From Oscheius sp. JU75 (lineage: Eukaryota; Nematoda; Chromadorea; Rhabditida; Rhabditidae), in the NCBI GenBank assembly GCA_037178855.1, contig JASJZC010000007.1, positions 6,944,001 through 7,008,000 of the forward strand: a stretch of 64,000 nucleotides of DNA, written 5' to 3'. Under the pieces are notes generated by a model. That model saw only the letters and a program-made list of their open reading frames with translations, was not told the origin of the DNA and made no database searches. Every line of letters starts with the position of its first letter. The first letter of the stretch is position 1. Shown one piece after another: positions 14,135-25,364 of this stretch. A program made the position numbers and the translations under genes.

Positions 14135-15522
14135 ATGGATCGGCCATCCATAATGGGCGGCTTGTCGCTGCCTAACAGGCCAGGCTCACTGTCAATCCCT
14201 TTCGCTCCGAAAGAAGAGGAAGAGGAGCAAATGTTGTAAGTCACCTGCTTTCTGACTAACTGTTTACAACACGTTTAGAACCAAGTTGGCCACAGGTGTG
14301 TTGAAATTTCCCGAGGATCCCACGCGTTATGGCTTCGGCGCTGTGAATCTCATTGACAGAGGCGCCATTGGCAGTGGGAATTTCGGAACAGTCCACATGA
14401 TGGAGCATGATTTGACAGGTCGTATGATGGCGGTCAAGGTATTGTTTCCCGTATTTCTTTTTCCATTTTTTCCTTTTCAGCGTATTCGCTTCCACAATAT
14501 TAACGGAAGGGAGCAGGAACGTCTTCTTCGTGAGCACAACACTATGGTACAGACGGAGCAATGCGAAAATATTGTGAAATTTTACGGAGTCATCTTCCAT
14601 GAGGTACTTTGATTTTTTAAGGTTCGTATTCAAATATTTAGGGTGATTGCTGGATCTGCATGGAGCTTCTAGATGTCTCTCTCGATCGACTGTATCGTAG
14701 AGTATACAATCACAAAATGGAACGTCTCACGGAGCCGCTGATCGGCCATATTGCCGTTTGTGTGAGTTTCTTGCCGCATCCTGGTATTCTTTTGGCTTCA
14801 GACTATTACCGCATTGGATTATCTGAAAACCAGTTTGAAGATCATGCACAGAGGTTTGTCCTTCATGTTTTCCGAATTCAAAAAGTGTTTAGATGTCAAG
14901 CCGTCGAATATTCTTGTGGATCGTCGTGGAAATGTGAAGCTGTGCGATTTCGGCATCTGTGGAGAGCTCGAGGACTCGATTGCTCAATCTCACGACGTCG
15001 GCTGTCAGCCGTATCTTGCTGTAAGTATTGCAAATGATTGTTTCATCTGACTCATCACAGCCGGAACGCATAACAAAATTAAATATGGCATATGACGTGC
15101 GATCTGACGTCTGGGCTCTAGGATTAACACTGTTTGAAATCGCTAAAGGAGAGTTCCCTTACAAGAATTGGACATCACCCTTTGAGCAAATCAATGCTGT
15201 GAGTGATTCTTCTGTTTCATAAGACAATTTGTTTAAAGGTGGTGAAGGACGACCCTCCGATGCTCACGCAAGACGATGACAACCATTTCTCGTTAGAGTT
15301 CGTTCTTTTTGTCAACTCTTGTTTGACGAAGGATTACAAGAATCGACCGAAATACGACAAATTGACTAAGATGTCCTTCTATCTTACGCAAGTTTTATTC
15401 ATCTCACGTTTATTTGTTGATCTAGGTACAAAAGTGGCGGTATTCTGATTGACGAGGCCAAGGAGCAGCTTGGACTCTACGCTCTGGATGCCTTGAACAA
15501 TCCCGAACCCCAACGAGCATAG
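14135..15522 (+). CDS. mkk-4: MAP kinase kinase, MKK4 class
   Basis: Dual-specificity kinase that phosphorylates the JNK/p38-type activation loop; in C. elegans MKK-4 acts between DLK-1 and PMK-3 in axon regeneration and synapse formation. The spliced protein is about 353 residues. Features in order: a short acidic N-terminus; glycine loop GAIGSGNFGTVH (about residue 60); AVKRIRFHNINGREQ with the catalytic lysine; EGDCWICMELLDVSLD; catalytic loop HRDVKPSNIL; DFG motif in LCDFGICGELED; activation loop DSIAQSHDVGC with Ser-x-x-x-Ser phosphosites; PYLAPERI; YDVRSDVWALGLTLFEIAKG; and CLTKDYKNRPKY. DSIAxS/T, GDCWICMEL and YDVRSDVW place it with MKK4 rather than MKK3/6 or MKK7. Introns are 38-43 bp. 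The last one uses a GC donor (AC then GCAAGT), the only way to keep the C-terminal frame. SEK-1-like kinases are the main alternative. Confidence 0.85.
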
Positions 15523-15882
15523 TTCTTGAGGCTTATCTTGATTTCTGTATCCTTAGTCTCTGCTCCTTCTATGTGCCAACGAATTTCTCGGTTCTTTTTG
15601 CCACCCTGCTAGACAGTTCCTTCCGATCTCGTTTCCGTGGATCCGGTCCGTCATTTTTCTCTGGTCGTTGTTGTGATCCCATTGAGTTAGAAAGATAAAA
15701 AGGTTTCATCAATTATGCTTTCTCTATCCTATCGCCTTTGTCTCCCTCGTAGCTATTTACTGCTACGGGTCCCAACTTGTCAGGTTACCCTAAAGCCCCT
15801 CTGGAGATTACAACAAATTACTACGCCTAGGAGCTATTGTTTGTTTTGAATGAATCAAACATTCCATGTATATTTACAATGA

Positions 15883-15888
15883 AATAAA
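15883..15888 (+). terminator. Candidate mkk-4 poly(A) signal
   Basis: AATAAA about 360 bp after the mkk-4 stop and the only clear copy in its 3' flank. Confidence 0.45.
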
Positions 15889-16284
15889 AGTGAAACATCG
15901 ATATGCGCCTTAGAAAAACTTTGTACTAGTATTCTAGGCTGACACGCTTTAAGAGACGGGATCAACGAAATTCTTCCAAGAAGTAAAGCGAAAAGCAAAT
16001 CTTAGGTACAAAAGGAAAAAGAGATAGTATCGAACGGTTCACTAACAACAATAGGGTTAAGAGAACATAGCAGAGTATAAAATGCTAGGAAAGAGGAGAA
16101 GTGAAGTTGGGAGAGTTACATATCGACCGGTACTTGGTTCTTGTCCAAAGCCATATGCCCAAGGAGAAACTGTTAAAATCATTTACTATGGGAAAGATAC
16201 ACATGAAAGGTTCTTTTTGTTGTGGCGCAGCGATATCGCTGTTTTAAAACCTCGTGACCCCATTTTGACTTTACTCGCAGAGCC

Positions 16285-16756
16285 ATGTTGGTCGAGATTC
16301 TGCTTTTCTTGACAGCATTTCTTATTAAACCTTTCTACTTGGTAGTTCTTGGGATGTAAGTGCTTAGATTAGAGTTAATAACAGCCTTTTAAGTGTTTCC
16401 GATGTAACACCTTTTGTTTACCGAGTTTTCAACTTTCTCCGGCAAAAACGAGCAGCCTTAGTTCGACGAAAGTCGGGGGATAACCTGGAACGATCATCAT
16501 TCCTTGTTACAATGAAGAAGTAATTAAAAAGAAATGATGTGGAGCTTCTGTCTTGCTGAGAAGTGCAACATTCCGATTGAAAAGGTACACGAGTTTTGAA
16601 AAAATGACCAATATTTTTCAGGAGAACGTCCAGTGGACTGAAAAAGACGGCTCTAAGCTAACTTCAACCTGAAGCTGGTTGGAATTGGGCTGTGATCTCA
16701 TGCTCATCAACTACCGCTACCATGCTGGTGAATGGATTAATGAGCTTCCTGTATGA
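16285..16756 (+). pseudogene. Possible remnant of a membrane-associated enzyme gene
   Basis: A short open start encodes a hydrophobic segment (MLVEILLFLTAFLIKPFYLV). About 130 bp on, another frame reads GTIIIPCYNEEVI, resembling the start of a family-2 glycosyltransferase catalytic domain. Further on, ENVQWTEKDGSK and GCDLMLINYRYHAGEW appear in a stretch broken by stops. I could not join these with sensible splice sites. It may be a decayed gene, an unusual exon chain, or chance. Confidence 0.2.
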
Positions 16757-17117
16757 TATTCGATTCTTACCTTGTACTTTAACGGTTTTCTCACATGGGT
16801 TGAAAACTTTTCGTTGTAGCGTTGTAAAAATTGCCTTCATAAACGTCTAATCAACGTTTTCTGTCATCTCATGTACAAATTTACCGGTTAGTTCCATTAT
16901 ATTGAAGGTCTCAGTAACAAAACATTTATTATAAGTTTGAAAATACTGTACTTTTCGAGCTTTTAATGACCTCAAAGTAACAGACGCCAAGCAATAAGCG
17001 CGCCCCGTTACCGATTACAGCACTTGGCGTCCCGCCAAAACTGCGACAATCAGCTGTAACGCTCATCTTCCCGTGATAACTGCCCACGGTTACAACCTGG
17101 GTAAATGCTCCTAGGGC

Positions 17118-18821
17118 ATGGCCAACAAGTCGCATCATGCTAAACTGCTAAGGTGAGAGCCTACTTTCTATGTAATTCTGCTACTTTTAGTGCGATTAGA
17201 GATGCCGTCCAGCACTCATCGGACGAAGAGAACGTTTCTTTCATAGTTGGGTGAGTAATCTCGACATATCACTATTTATTTTTTGAATATACAGATCTCT
17301 GCTTCTGTTCGAGCAAAGTTATGCACTTTCAAATAAAGAAAACTTCCGAAAATTGCTAAGTGAGGCTTTGGCTATTTATGGACCTGGAAGCAGCTTCGAT
17401 GGCGACGATCGTGTCATTCCCCTGTACATTCTTCTAGTAAGCATTTACTTCTATTTCTCCGTTCAGAGCTCGTTTATAGGGCAAATACTCACGCTCTTCC
17501 ACTCATGCCGAAATCTTCGATCGTATGAACGAGACAGGAACTTATCGCAAGTCGGCAACTTTTTATGTGGAATGGGGGAAAGTCTTTCAACAAGCGGGTC
17601 ATTCTTCACGAGCTATAGTAATTTTCTATACCATATTTTTCAAAGAAACCTTTCAGGAAATCATTCATGAGGGTATCAAAAGAAATGCAAAGCCTGAATC
17701 TCTTCTGCAAGCGGCTATAGTTGATATGGGACTGGAGACCACCACAGTTAGCAGGAACTTTTCTCTTCTGCTTCTTTCAAGATCATGTTATAGAACTCCC
17801 GGAAGAGTTTTGGGCAATTCTACCGTTCCCAAGTCTACTAGAAAGCAACTCTTCCCCAAAACACCTACCCGAGTGCCAAAGTCTATCGAGACACACTTTA
17901 TTCTGCCTGTCGAAGCTATTGATCCCTCCAAGTCTGCCATTTGACTTAGTTCTGAACTTTTTACTCCAGGATTGCACCAGTCATTTCCGATTCTCTGACT
18001 CCTCTCCTGTCACTGCCTAGTCTTGACGACAGCAGATCTGAAGATGTTGAAAATGAGCGTCCTGCTGACATTACGCATGAGATCTATGTCAAGAGAAAAA
18101 CCATGGGAATTCTGGTAAGATTAAAATTTTTTTTTTAATACACGTTCTTACAGGTTCCAGCGGCTGGATTTGTTCTAGAGGATTACGATCTTGCAAAAGT
18201 TTATGAAGAAGATGAGAAAAAGACCGAGAGGACTGAAAACAACAGAATGAACATAGAGAACAACGTTATGCCATCTCCTGGATGTAGACTTGTGAATAAT
18301 TCACCGCCTCCCGCCAACTCTCGGGTATTTTTGATTTCGTTTACAAGAAACGTTATACTTTCCAGGATGAGCTAACCCGTTCAATTTTCCAGCAAGTAAA
18401 TGTTCCAACTGAACCGACAATGCCTGCTATTCGAGCTCTTTTCCAACAGACCACTTCCAATTTTGAACCAGTAGTTCCTACACCGTAAGAGTTACCACTT
18501 ACTTACGACAACAAATGTTTAGTACTATGTCACTACAAAAAGAACACTTTGTTCCCGGTTCAGAAGCTCTGAAGTTTCTTCGTTCAGAATCTGATGAAGA
18601 AGACGACAAAAGACTCACAGGCTTCGCAAAGCTGCTGGAAAAGCGCAAATCACTTGGCTCACGATCTTCCATGGTATGTAACATTTTCAATTCTTTCATA
18701 AAGACAGTTGGAGGCACCTCCCGTTGCACCTCTGCTGAGCAATCAGAAACGTGTTGCTTCTCCACTCGAAGGGTTGTTTAGCAAGATGACAATGTCTTCA
18801 CCAAGCACTTCCAAAGATTAG
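17118..18821 (+). CDS. san-1: Spindle checkpoint protein SAN-1/Mad3 (BUBR1-like, no kinase)
   Basis: Mad3 proteins form part of the mitotic checkpoint complex that inhibits APC/C-Cdc20. The start MANKSHHAKLLSAIRDA is joined across a 40-bp intron. A KEN box lies early (LSNKENFRKLLSEA), as in Mad3/BUBR1, where it acts as an APC/C pseudosubstrate. The Bub1/Mad3 homology region follows: VIPLYILL, then AEIFDRMNETGTYRKSATFY, VEWGKVFQQAGHSSRAIEII and HEGIKRNAKPESLLQAA, matching the 'A.lY..WA...E..G....A..iy..GI.r.A.P' pattern. The C-terminal half is Ser/Pro-rich and low-complexity, with KTMGILVPAAGFVLEDYDLA, and ends SMSSPSTSKD-like (MTMSSPSTSKD). The gene ends without room for a kinase domain, so it is not bub-1. 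The intron before 17505 must end at TTTATAG rather than the nearer TTCAG, which would leave a stop. A poly(A) signal lies at 18961. Confidence 0.8.
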
Positions 18822-19336
18822 TTGACTACTTCAGGATCATTAGCTCTCTAGTTATTGGGATCAGGTCCACGTTTCGTGCAAGACAATTCACATGTATACA
18901 TTTTGTCAATAGTTTCTTCATTATATCACTGCTTCGCTCTAACATTATGATGTGTTTATGAATAAACGTTCTTTTAAAGATATCATGATGACACAATTAC
19001 AGGCTTCCAACTTTCTTTAGAAACAAACCAAATCTTGAGGGCCAAAATATTTGATGGTTGCAAGTTTACACTGAGTAGTTCAGACAGCTACCTAACCGAT
19101 TCCTCGGTTGCTTCCGATCAACCTTTTGCAAAAACATAATAACACCAAGCTAAAACGTTGTACGTTAATGAAAGACAATAAATTAAGTTGGTGTAGTGTA
19201 CAAACATTTGATGCTATCTAAGAGTTGAGTATGCTGTCTCGCAGTGTGTTGGATATGCACCATCCTCTGTTAGACTCTTCGACTCTCGGAATGCAGAGCT
19301 CATCCCACGAGCAGCCAGTCTATAACCACTCTTTTG
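18822..19336. other. Convergent 3' region of san-1 and the FN3 gene
   Basis: Contains AATAAA at 18961-18966, about 140 bp after the san-1 stop. No coding sequence is supported. Confidence 0.5.
18961..18966 (+). terminator. Candidate san-1 poly(A) signal
   Basis: AATAAA about 140 bp after the san-1 stop, before the convergent FN3 gene. Confidence 0.5.
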
Positions 19337-22300
19337 CTACGAAGACGTATCAGCGTCTACCTTGATTGCATCCGGATTACAGCTAATAATCCTTATATAC
19401 TCGTAGTCGGTCATGCGCATCTGTTCGAAACGACCTTCAGGCAGCGTCGGATCACCACCCCATGGTCGGTAGTCGACGTCAGTTTTTGCTCCTGCAAATT
19501 GGCGTCATCAAATTAGAGCAACTGTCAGTTGTCAGACTCGTTGAGCAAATTGTGCATCCGACCTACCGGGGGCAAGGTCCGTCTTCATTTCGAACTGCTC
19601 TCTCGCGCTATACTCATTCTCTCCCGTGTACAACATTGGTATTATTTGTACAGAATAACGTGTTCCTTGGCGCAAATTGCGCAATACTATCGAGGTCTGT
19701 AAATAATCGGCAACTTTTCAAGCTCGAATAGTTGAACTCACGTTCCGAGAGTTGCTGATAACAACTTTTGACCATTGCTCGGGAGAAATATCTTTCCTGT
19801 CAGTGTAGAGGATAGTCGATCCTGTAAAAATTCGTTTTTTTTTGTTTATCTAGCCTGTTCTATGCCTGAATCAACTGTTAGCATCTGCGTATCTCTATGA
19901 TGTTTACCGAGTTCATACATTTTTTGGACAATGTTATTCAAAAGCTTGCTGCAGTTGCTTGGCATTGTTAGGCCAGCTCAATAAGACGCTTGTACCTGTT
20001 ACTCGATCGAGTATTTCCTCAGGATATGTCCAGGCAATATGCACAACTCCTGGTGCAATATTCCTGTAGGAGAGTGAGTTTCCATCCGACGACGGCAAAA
20101 TATGAGGAGCATCTTCTGAAAATGCATTATTGGTATTGCGAATGTTTTGTAGCAGGAAGCCAGGGACAGAGAAAAGCAATTTGGCAGGGTTATTTGAGCG
20201 CTGGATGATCTATCTAACAGAGGATTGTGCAGGACATTAAGCAGTTTTCCACACGATCTACTGTTTTATATTTATTATTCAAACGGGTTAGTATGCTGTG
20301 GATCGGTATTCCTCCAATCTGAAAGGTGTAGGTTAGTGCTAATGATTCGAAAGTGCGAAAGAATTATGACTTACCAACTGTCTTGAACCTGTAGACCGAG
20401 GAAGCTCGAAGAAGGGTACCATTCCTGTAGCGAACATTTACCCTCACGTAGTAGACAGTCGAGCTTTTCAGATTGTTTAATGCGATTGAAGCCTCTGGCG
20501 AGTTAAGCCTTATGAATCGCCATTCTTGTTCAGGACGATTCTTAAAGATGCCCTGTTACTCACACCTTGCTGTCTTTCCTTTACGTCAACTTTTTGCTTC
20601 ACACCTCTTTTCTAAAGAACTGGAATAGTATGATATTCAGCCATCAAAAGAGCATAAACTTAGCAACTTAACTGTGACAAAGGAAATTTAAAGCGGCTTT
20701 GAAAGTATAGAATGTGTCTGTATAAAAACTGAGATATTTATGATCGCTTAATTGTTCTCTGTGAAGCATCCATAAACGTGTATGCATGTTGCTCTCGAAA
20801 ATCTCCAGATGCTATGAATTATTCGTTGGATATCTCGTACGGCGGACAAGAGAACTTACAAGATCCTCGCTCAGGTAAACATCGTAGCCCGCCACGCGGT
20901 CGACTTGAACAAATCTGAACTCACTATCAGCTGGCCTCTTTCCTTCCGTAACTCACGGTTCCAATATCCACTGTACTTTGACAGAATTGACCTCATGCGA
21001 ATATATCACATCCACTTTTTGAATAGGATTTTGCTCAACCTCTGGTGTTTTGAACTTAAACATTCCACTCTGGGTTACTTGATTATTCTGTAGGACTGTT
21101 GTGATCCTCAGAACGTACTCAGTGTTGCTGAAACGTCCAGAATTAGCATATAAATTGCAATACTTTGTTGACACAAAAGCCTTTGCTTCCAATAAAAGAA
21201 CGCAATGTTTTAGTTTCAGCATCATTGAATGGTTGCAGTGGAAAAAATAGTTAGAATAACATACACTTTGAGACCATGAAGCACGGCACTGGGATTGGCA
21301 CCACGGAACTGTATGTTCTTCCAGTTGCTCTCCCCTGCCTCTGTGTATTGTACATCGTATGCTGAACGCGAATAATAATTAGATATTGACTATTGCTCTT
21401 TGTTCTCAAATTTTGTTTTTGCTCAGTTCCGATAATCCGACCACCACCACGGAAGAGGAAAGTGGTCTTCGGTGATTCAACTTACCGACGACCCTGTTCC
21501 TCTTTTCGGGCGGGACCTCCCACGACAAATTGACATTTCCTGGCCCTCTTCCCGTGAAGTGACTGCTGACAATGAGATTTCCGATCTCCACATAATCCTC
21601 GCCTAGAGTACGAAATATTACCGGTCTTGCGTAATCTCTGAGGGCTTACTGGCTGGCAGATTGATCTCCACAATAGCCGCAGTCGATGAGACAGCTCCTT
21701 GCTTCTTTGAAGCAGTGCGAATGGTCATTTCGTATTTCTCTCCTGGAATCAGCTTGCCCATTGTGAATCCCGTTGTTGCCGTTTTAATCTGAAAAAAGAA
21801 TATTGTACATACGCCCTCTACAAAACAGGGATGTGACATAGATTTGAACGGCAGTTCCGCGTTGCCTTGCCCTCTAGCCCGCAATTTCGGAAATCATTTT
21901 GCAACATCCCTACGGATTAGTATCATAATTCTAGACTCCCTTTGATCTTTGAGAGGGTGAAACATATCTTATCCTGCCTTTTCAATTTTAAGCCTCGTAA
22001 ACTCACTTGTTTCCTAGCCAACGATGTTCCGGAATCGGAGGTCAGTTGCTGAACGTTCAATACATAGTAGATATCTTAAACTTTTGATTTCACATAAAAG
22101 TGCGGTTGTTAACCTTCCCCCGTCTGTCCCTCGTTCGGTTTCCACTGAACTTGAACCCTGCTCGGACTCAAAACATGAGCAGTAAAGTCCAAAGGAGGGA
22201 GGAGCTCTCCCTCGTCGACCAACACGTCTCCTATAGCGATCTAAACCCATTTCACATCTTTTTGTTTCATGGGAATCTCTTGCCTTCTTGTTAATGGTGA

Positions 22301-23095
22301 TCACTAACTCCTGTCCGAATGGTTCAATTATGTGGCCACTGCGTTCCCCTTGAACCTAAAAGAGATAATAGTTGAAAATTGCAGACTATTGGAAGATTTG
22401 CCTGCCCATTATTCTTTAGTAGTTGTCTGAACCTCTTGAGCCTACCTGAACGAGCAACTGGTCTCCGCTTCGCGCGCTCTCGGGTAAGGCTAGTCGGACC
22501 TGCGTGCCAGCTGCTCTCACGTAGTTCCAGGAAACATCTGTATGCAGCTTGTAGCGGACCAAGAAATTGGTTCCTAAACATGACAGATTGTTCCATTTGC
22601 ATACTCTTTGGATAATTTGTAGAAAAGATCCTTCTAACAGTGTTACCGTTTACGAGAACAGCACAATGAGCATCTCAAGTGTTTTAAGTGTGTTTTACGT
22701 CGGAAAGGATAGTCCGTAAAACAGGCATTACATTAGGCTCTCGCATTTCAATAATGGCTTCAACATCAGCCTTTATTAGCTTAAAGATCAACACTCTCTC
22801 TGAACCTATTCAAGTGCGAAGGGTTTAGTTCCGCCCTTCGTTCCTGTTTCCTCTTTCCCTTTTTCAACAGCTTTTCAACTGATTCGCCTAAAAAGTCTTA
22901 TCGACTCCTGTTCCGAAATGACCAGTGTTCAGATGATAAAAGCTCACCGTCTACTGCTTGTGTAAGATCCCATTCTACGACAATAGAATTAGACTCTTGG
23001 TGAAAGCGGGACTTTAGCTGTCGGACCAGGGGCAAGCCGTCAGAATCAGCTGCGAAGAGCACGAGAAGCCCTGCGACGAACGGGACGAGGAGCAT
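19337..23095 (-). CDS. Secreted protein with several fibronectin type III repeats
   Basis: The start at 23095 encodes a clear signal peptide (MLLVPFVAGLLVLFAADSDG), followed by VRQLKSRFHQESNSIVVEWD, the A-B strand region of an FN3 domain. Downstream exons, read on the minus strand, repeat the FN3 pattern: GFTMGKLIPGEKYEMTIRTA near 21750; EIGNLIVSSHFTGRGPGNVN then LSWEVPPEKRNRVVG near 21500; VDVIYSHEVNSVKVQWILEP then DRVAGYDVYLSEDL near 20900; LNNLKSSTVYYVRVNVRYRNG near 20450; and APGVVHIAWTYPEEILDRVTG near 20050. At least five FN3 modules are visible, several with an R-V-x-G turn after the conserved Pro-Glu. The last exon reads DYRPWGGDPTLPEGRFEQM and ends DADTSS at 19337. No transmembrane segment was seen. 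Exon borders between 22000 and 22900 are uncertain, and I do not recognise a named orthologue. Confidence 0.6.
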
Positions 23096-25364
23096 TTCGC
23101 GAAGTGGACGGGTGCTTATCTGCTAGTGATAGATAGCTGGCAACAACTGCCCCAGGAGTACACTGGGTAATGCATACGCGACCGGTTACCTCACAACTGA
23201 CCAGCCAGGTATGTGTGGCCACCTCTGAACATGCGCTCTGAGCAATTTAAACACGTGGGAGAGGAAGTTTTTGAACTCGTTTCTCGTCTATTCGTCAATG
23301 TTTCCAACACCCCTTTTCCGCGCGAATTTGCCCAATTAGAGTGTTGGCCGAAAATCGCAATTTGTCAGAATGAATTTGCTCGTGACTCTTGTGTTTATAG
23401 GTCCAATCCAAAACCTTATCATTCTAACGTGACATCTAGTGCCAGGTTCGTAGATAAAGTCTGCCTCACAGCTGATAGGACACACTTTTGCAAAGCAGGA
23501 CAGTTAATCACTGCTCGGGTGGAACACTAAATAGGCTTCGAGGGAACCTTGGGGCTGTAACAATATCTGTTTTGCTGCCCTACTCTGGATACAAATTGTT
23601 AATTGAACACTGATCTACGTCAAAACATCTGGGATTGGTTCTAAAACGCCTTCCATCTGCCACAAGTAGCACGCTATCATGCCCGTGTTTTCACACATTC
23701 AGGTTTTGTTGCCCGCAAGAAAAAGCTGAATAGAGATCTCTGGCTTCAGCAATCGTCTGTCAACAGTGCTCATCTAGCGTAAGAATAGACTGCTAACAAT
23801 TAGACATCGAGTAATTTTAGCTTAATATGATAAGTACAACCTACTCCTTTGATAAAAACAAGCAATTTCAAGATGTTCCACTCTTCGCGAAACCCAAAAG
23901 TACAACAAATCTATCTTCAAGTATTTATCTGATTGCAGTCATAGTTTAGCAAAAAAGGTCTCATTCCCTATTTTTAACCGCTCTGACGTAAAGTTTACTC
24001 GAGATTCTTCCTCCTTTCTCTGAATACAATGGGAAGCATAAACGAAAACGGCTCTTTCACATGCATATTCAAGAATTTCATGCAGTGTTAAGTTCTGTTT
24101 TCTCATCCGACACATCTTTTGAATGCTCACTCTTTCTCTTCTTCTTTAGTAAATTGAGCTAACGCCGAGATCCACATATTCTGACCATAAAATAAAATAG
24201 CACATGGATTAGCATCAGAAAAACTTTCTTAGCGGCGACAACAATGGCTTCAAAGTAACAATTGCTGCCGAATTTATGCTATAGTCGATTCATGGGCTAT
24301 CTATTCCTGTGTGTAACTAAGGTTTGTATCATTTTAAAGCGACAATTTCAAGTACAAATAGTACGACTTTTCATGTCTCATGTAGGAGACCAAAACAAAA
24401 TTTAGTTCTTTTCAAATTTTCAGATCACAAAAGTCGCTTTAGTGCAATCTGGGTTTGCAAATGCAGATGCAGAGAGTAATCATGCTGAAACTACTGTAAA
24501 ATTAGTTTACTTATAGTGGCAATCACTATAAGTGAATTAAGTTTCTGCCTTTCGAGCCTATAAGAAGTGCAAAACAGACTATAGTGAATGTCTTAGAGAC
24601 TTATTTGCTTCCAATTACGCTGAGAATGCACCCAGTTTTTTGATGAAGATCTCATATATCACCTATGCTACCCACATGAAAGAAAGAAGAATCACTTTCT
24701 CAGCCGTCGGGCCCATCCACCCTTATAAATTTCTTGTTAAATGTCTTGTCGTTCTCATTTGATCACTTTGAAACAATGGTTCACAACCTCTCTCTCTCCC
24801 TCTGTCTTAAATATCAGGTTTCCCACCTTCTCCCTGACAGATCTCTTTACCTAATTGCAGTACATACGCAACTTTCTGTTTATTGTTGCCTCACTCACTT
24901 CCTCCGGATTTGTTGTGTTCATTTAAGAGAGGAAGCTGTCCTTCCACTCTACACATACATATGATGAACTACGTCTTTTCATCCCTTCTCATTAGTAATA
25001 CATCGCGGAGTTGCTTAAACCTTACGCGAAGAGACGAGATCTGAGAAATCCTCGTGCTTTAAGCCGTCTGGACTGCCCCGCCCTCCAGGATGCCGTGTAA
25101 TTCAGTTCGGAAACTTGGAGCCTCTGTTCATTTGTGCATTCATAACCGCGTTGATCTTTCTGAAAAGTTTCTGATCGAAATCTTTCGTTCCTTATCTGAC
25201 CCCCTCAGCCCACCATGACCCCCATGCAACGTGTGTTTTGATTCGTCACAAAACACCGGTGTCCTGGATGAATTTTTCACTACCAGAGCCTGACAAAATG
25301 AGCAATATTTGATTCTTCTTCTTTCTGTGGGCTTTGTTGACACATACCTTGCATTTTTTTCAGA
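23096..25364. other. 2.3 kb divergent intergenic region
   Basis: Lies between the FN3 gene (minus) and a GPCR gene (plus). It is AT-rich with pyrimidine runs (CTCTCTCTCCCTCTG near 24788). Open frames such as 23213-23530 show no domain or consistent splice chain. A TTTTTTTCAG acceptor ends at 25363, two bases before the GPCR start. Confidence 0.4.

Larger units (their letters stand above)
15523..17117. other. Intergenic region between mkk-4 and san-1
   Basis: It starts with the mkk-4 3' UTR; AATAAA at 15883-15888 is a likely poly(A) signal. The rest has only broken coding-like fragments, described under 16285-16756. Confidence 0.45.

Noticed and set aside
23213..23530. 105-codon plus-strand ORF upstream of the FN3 gene
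   Set aside because: No family pattern, no signal peptide or acceptor site; probably chance.
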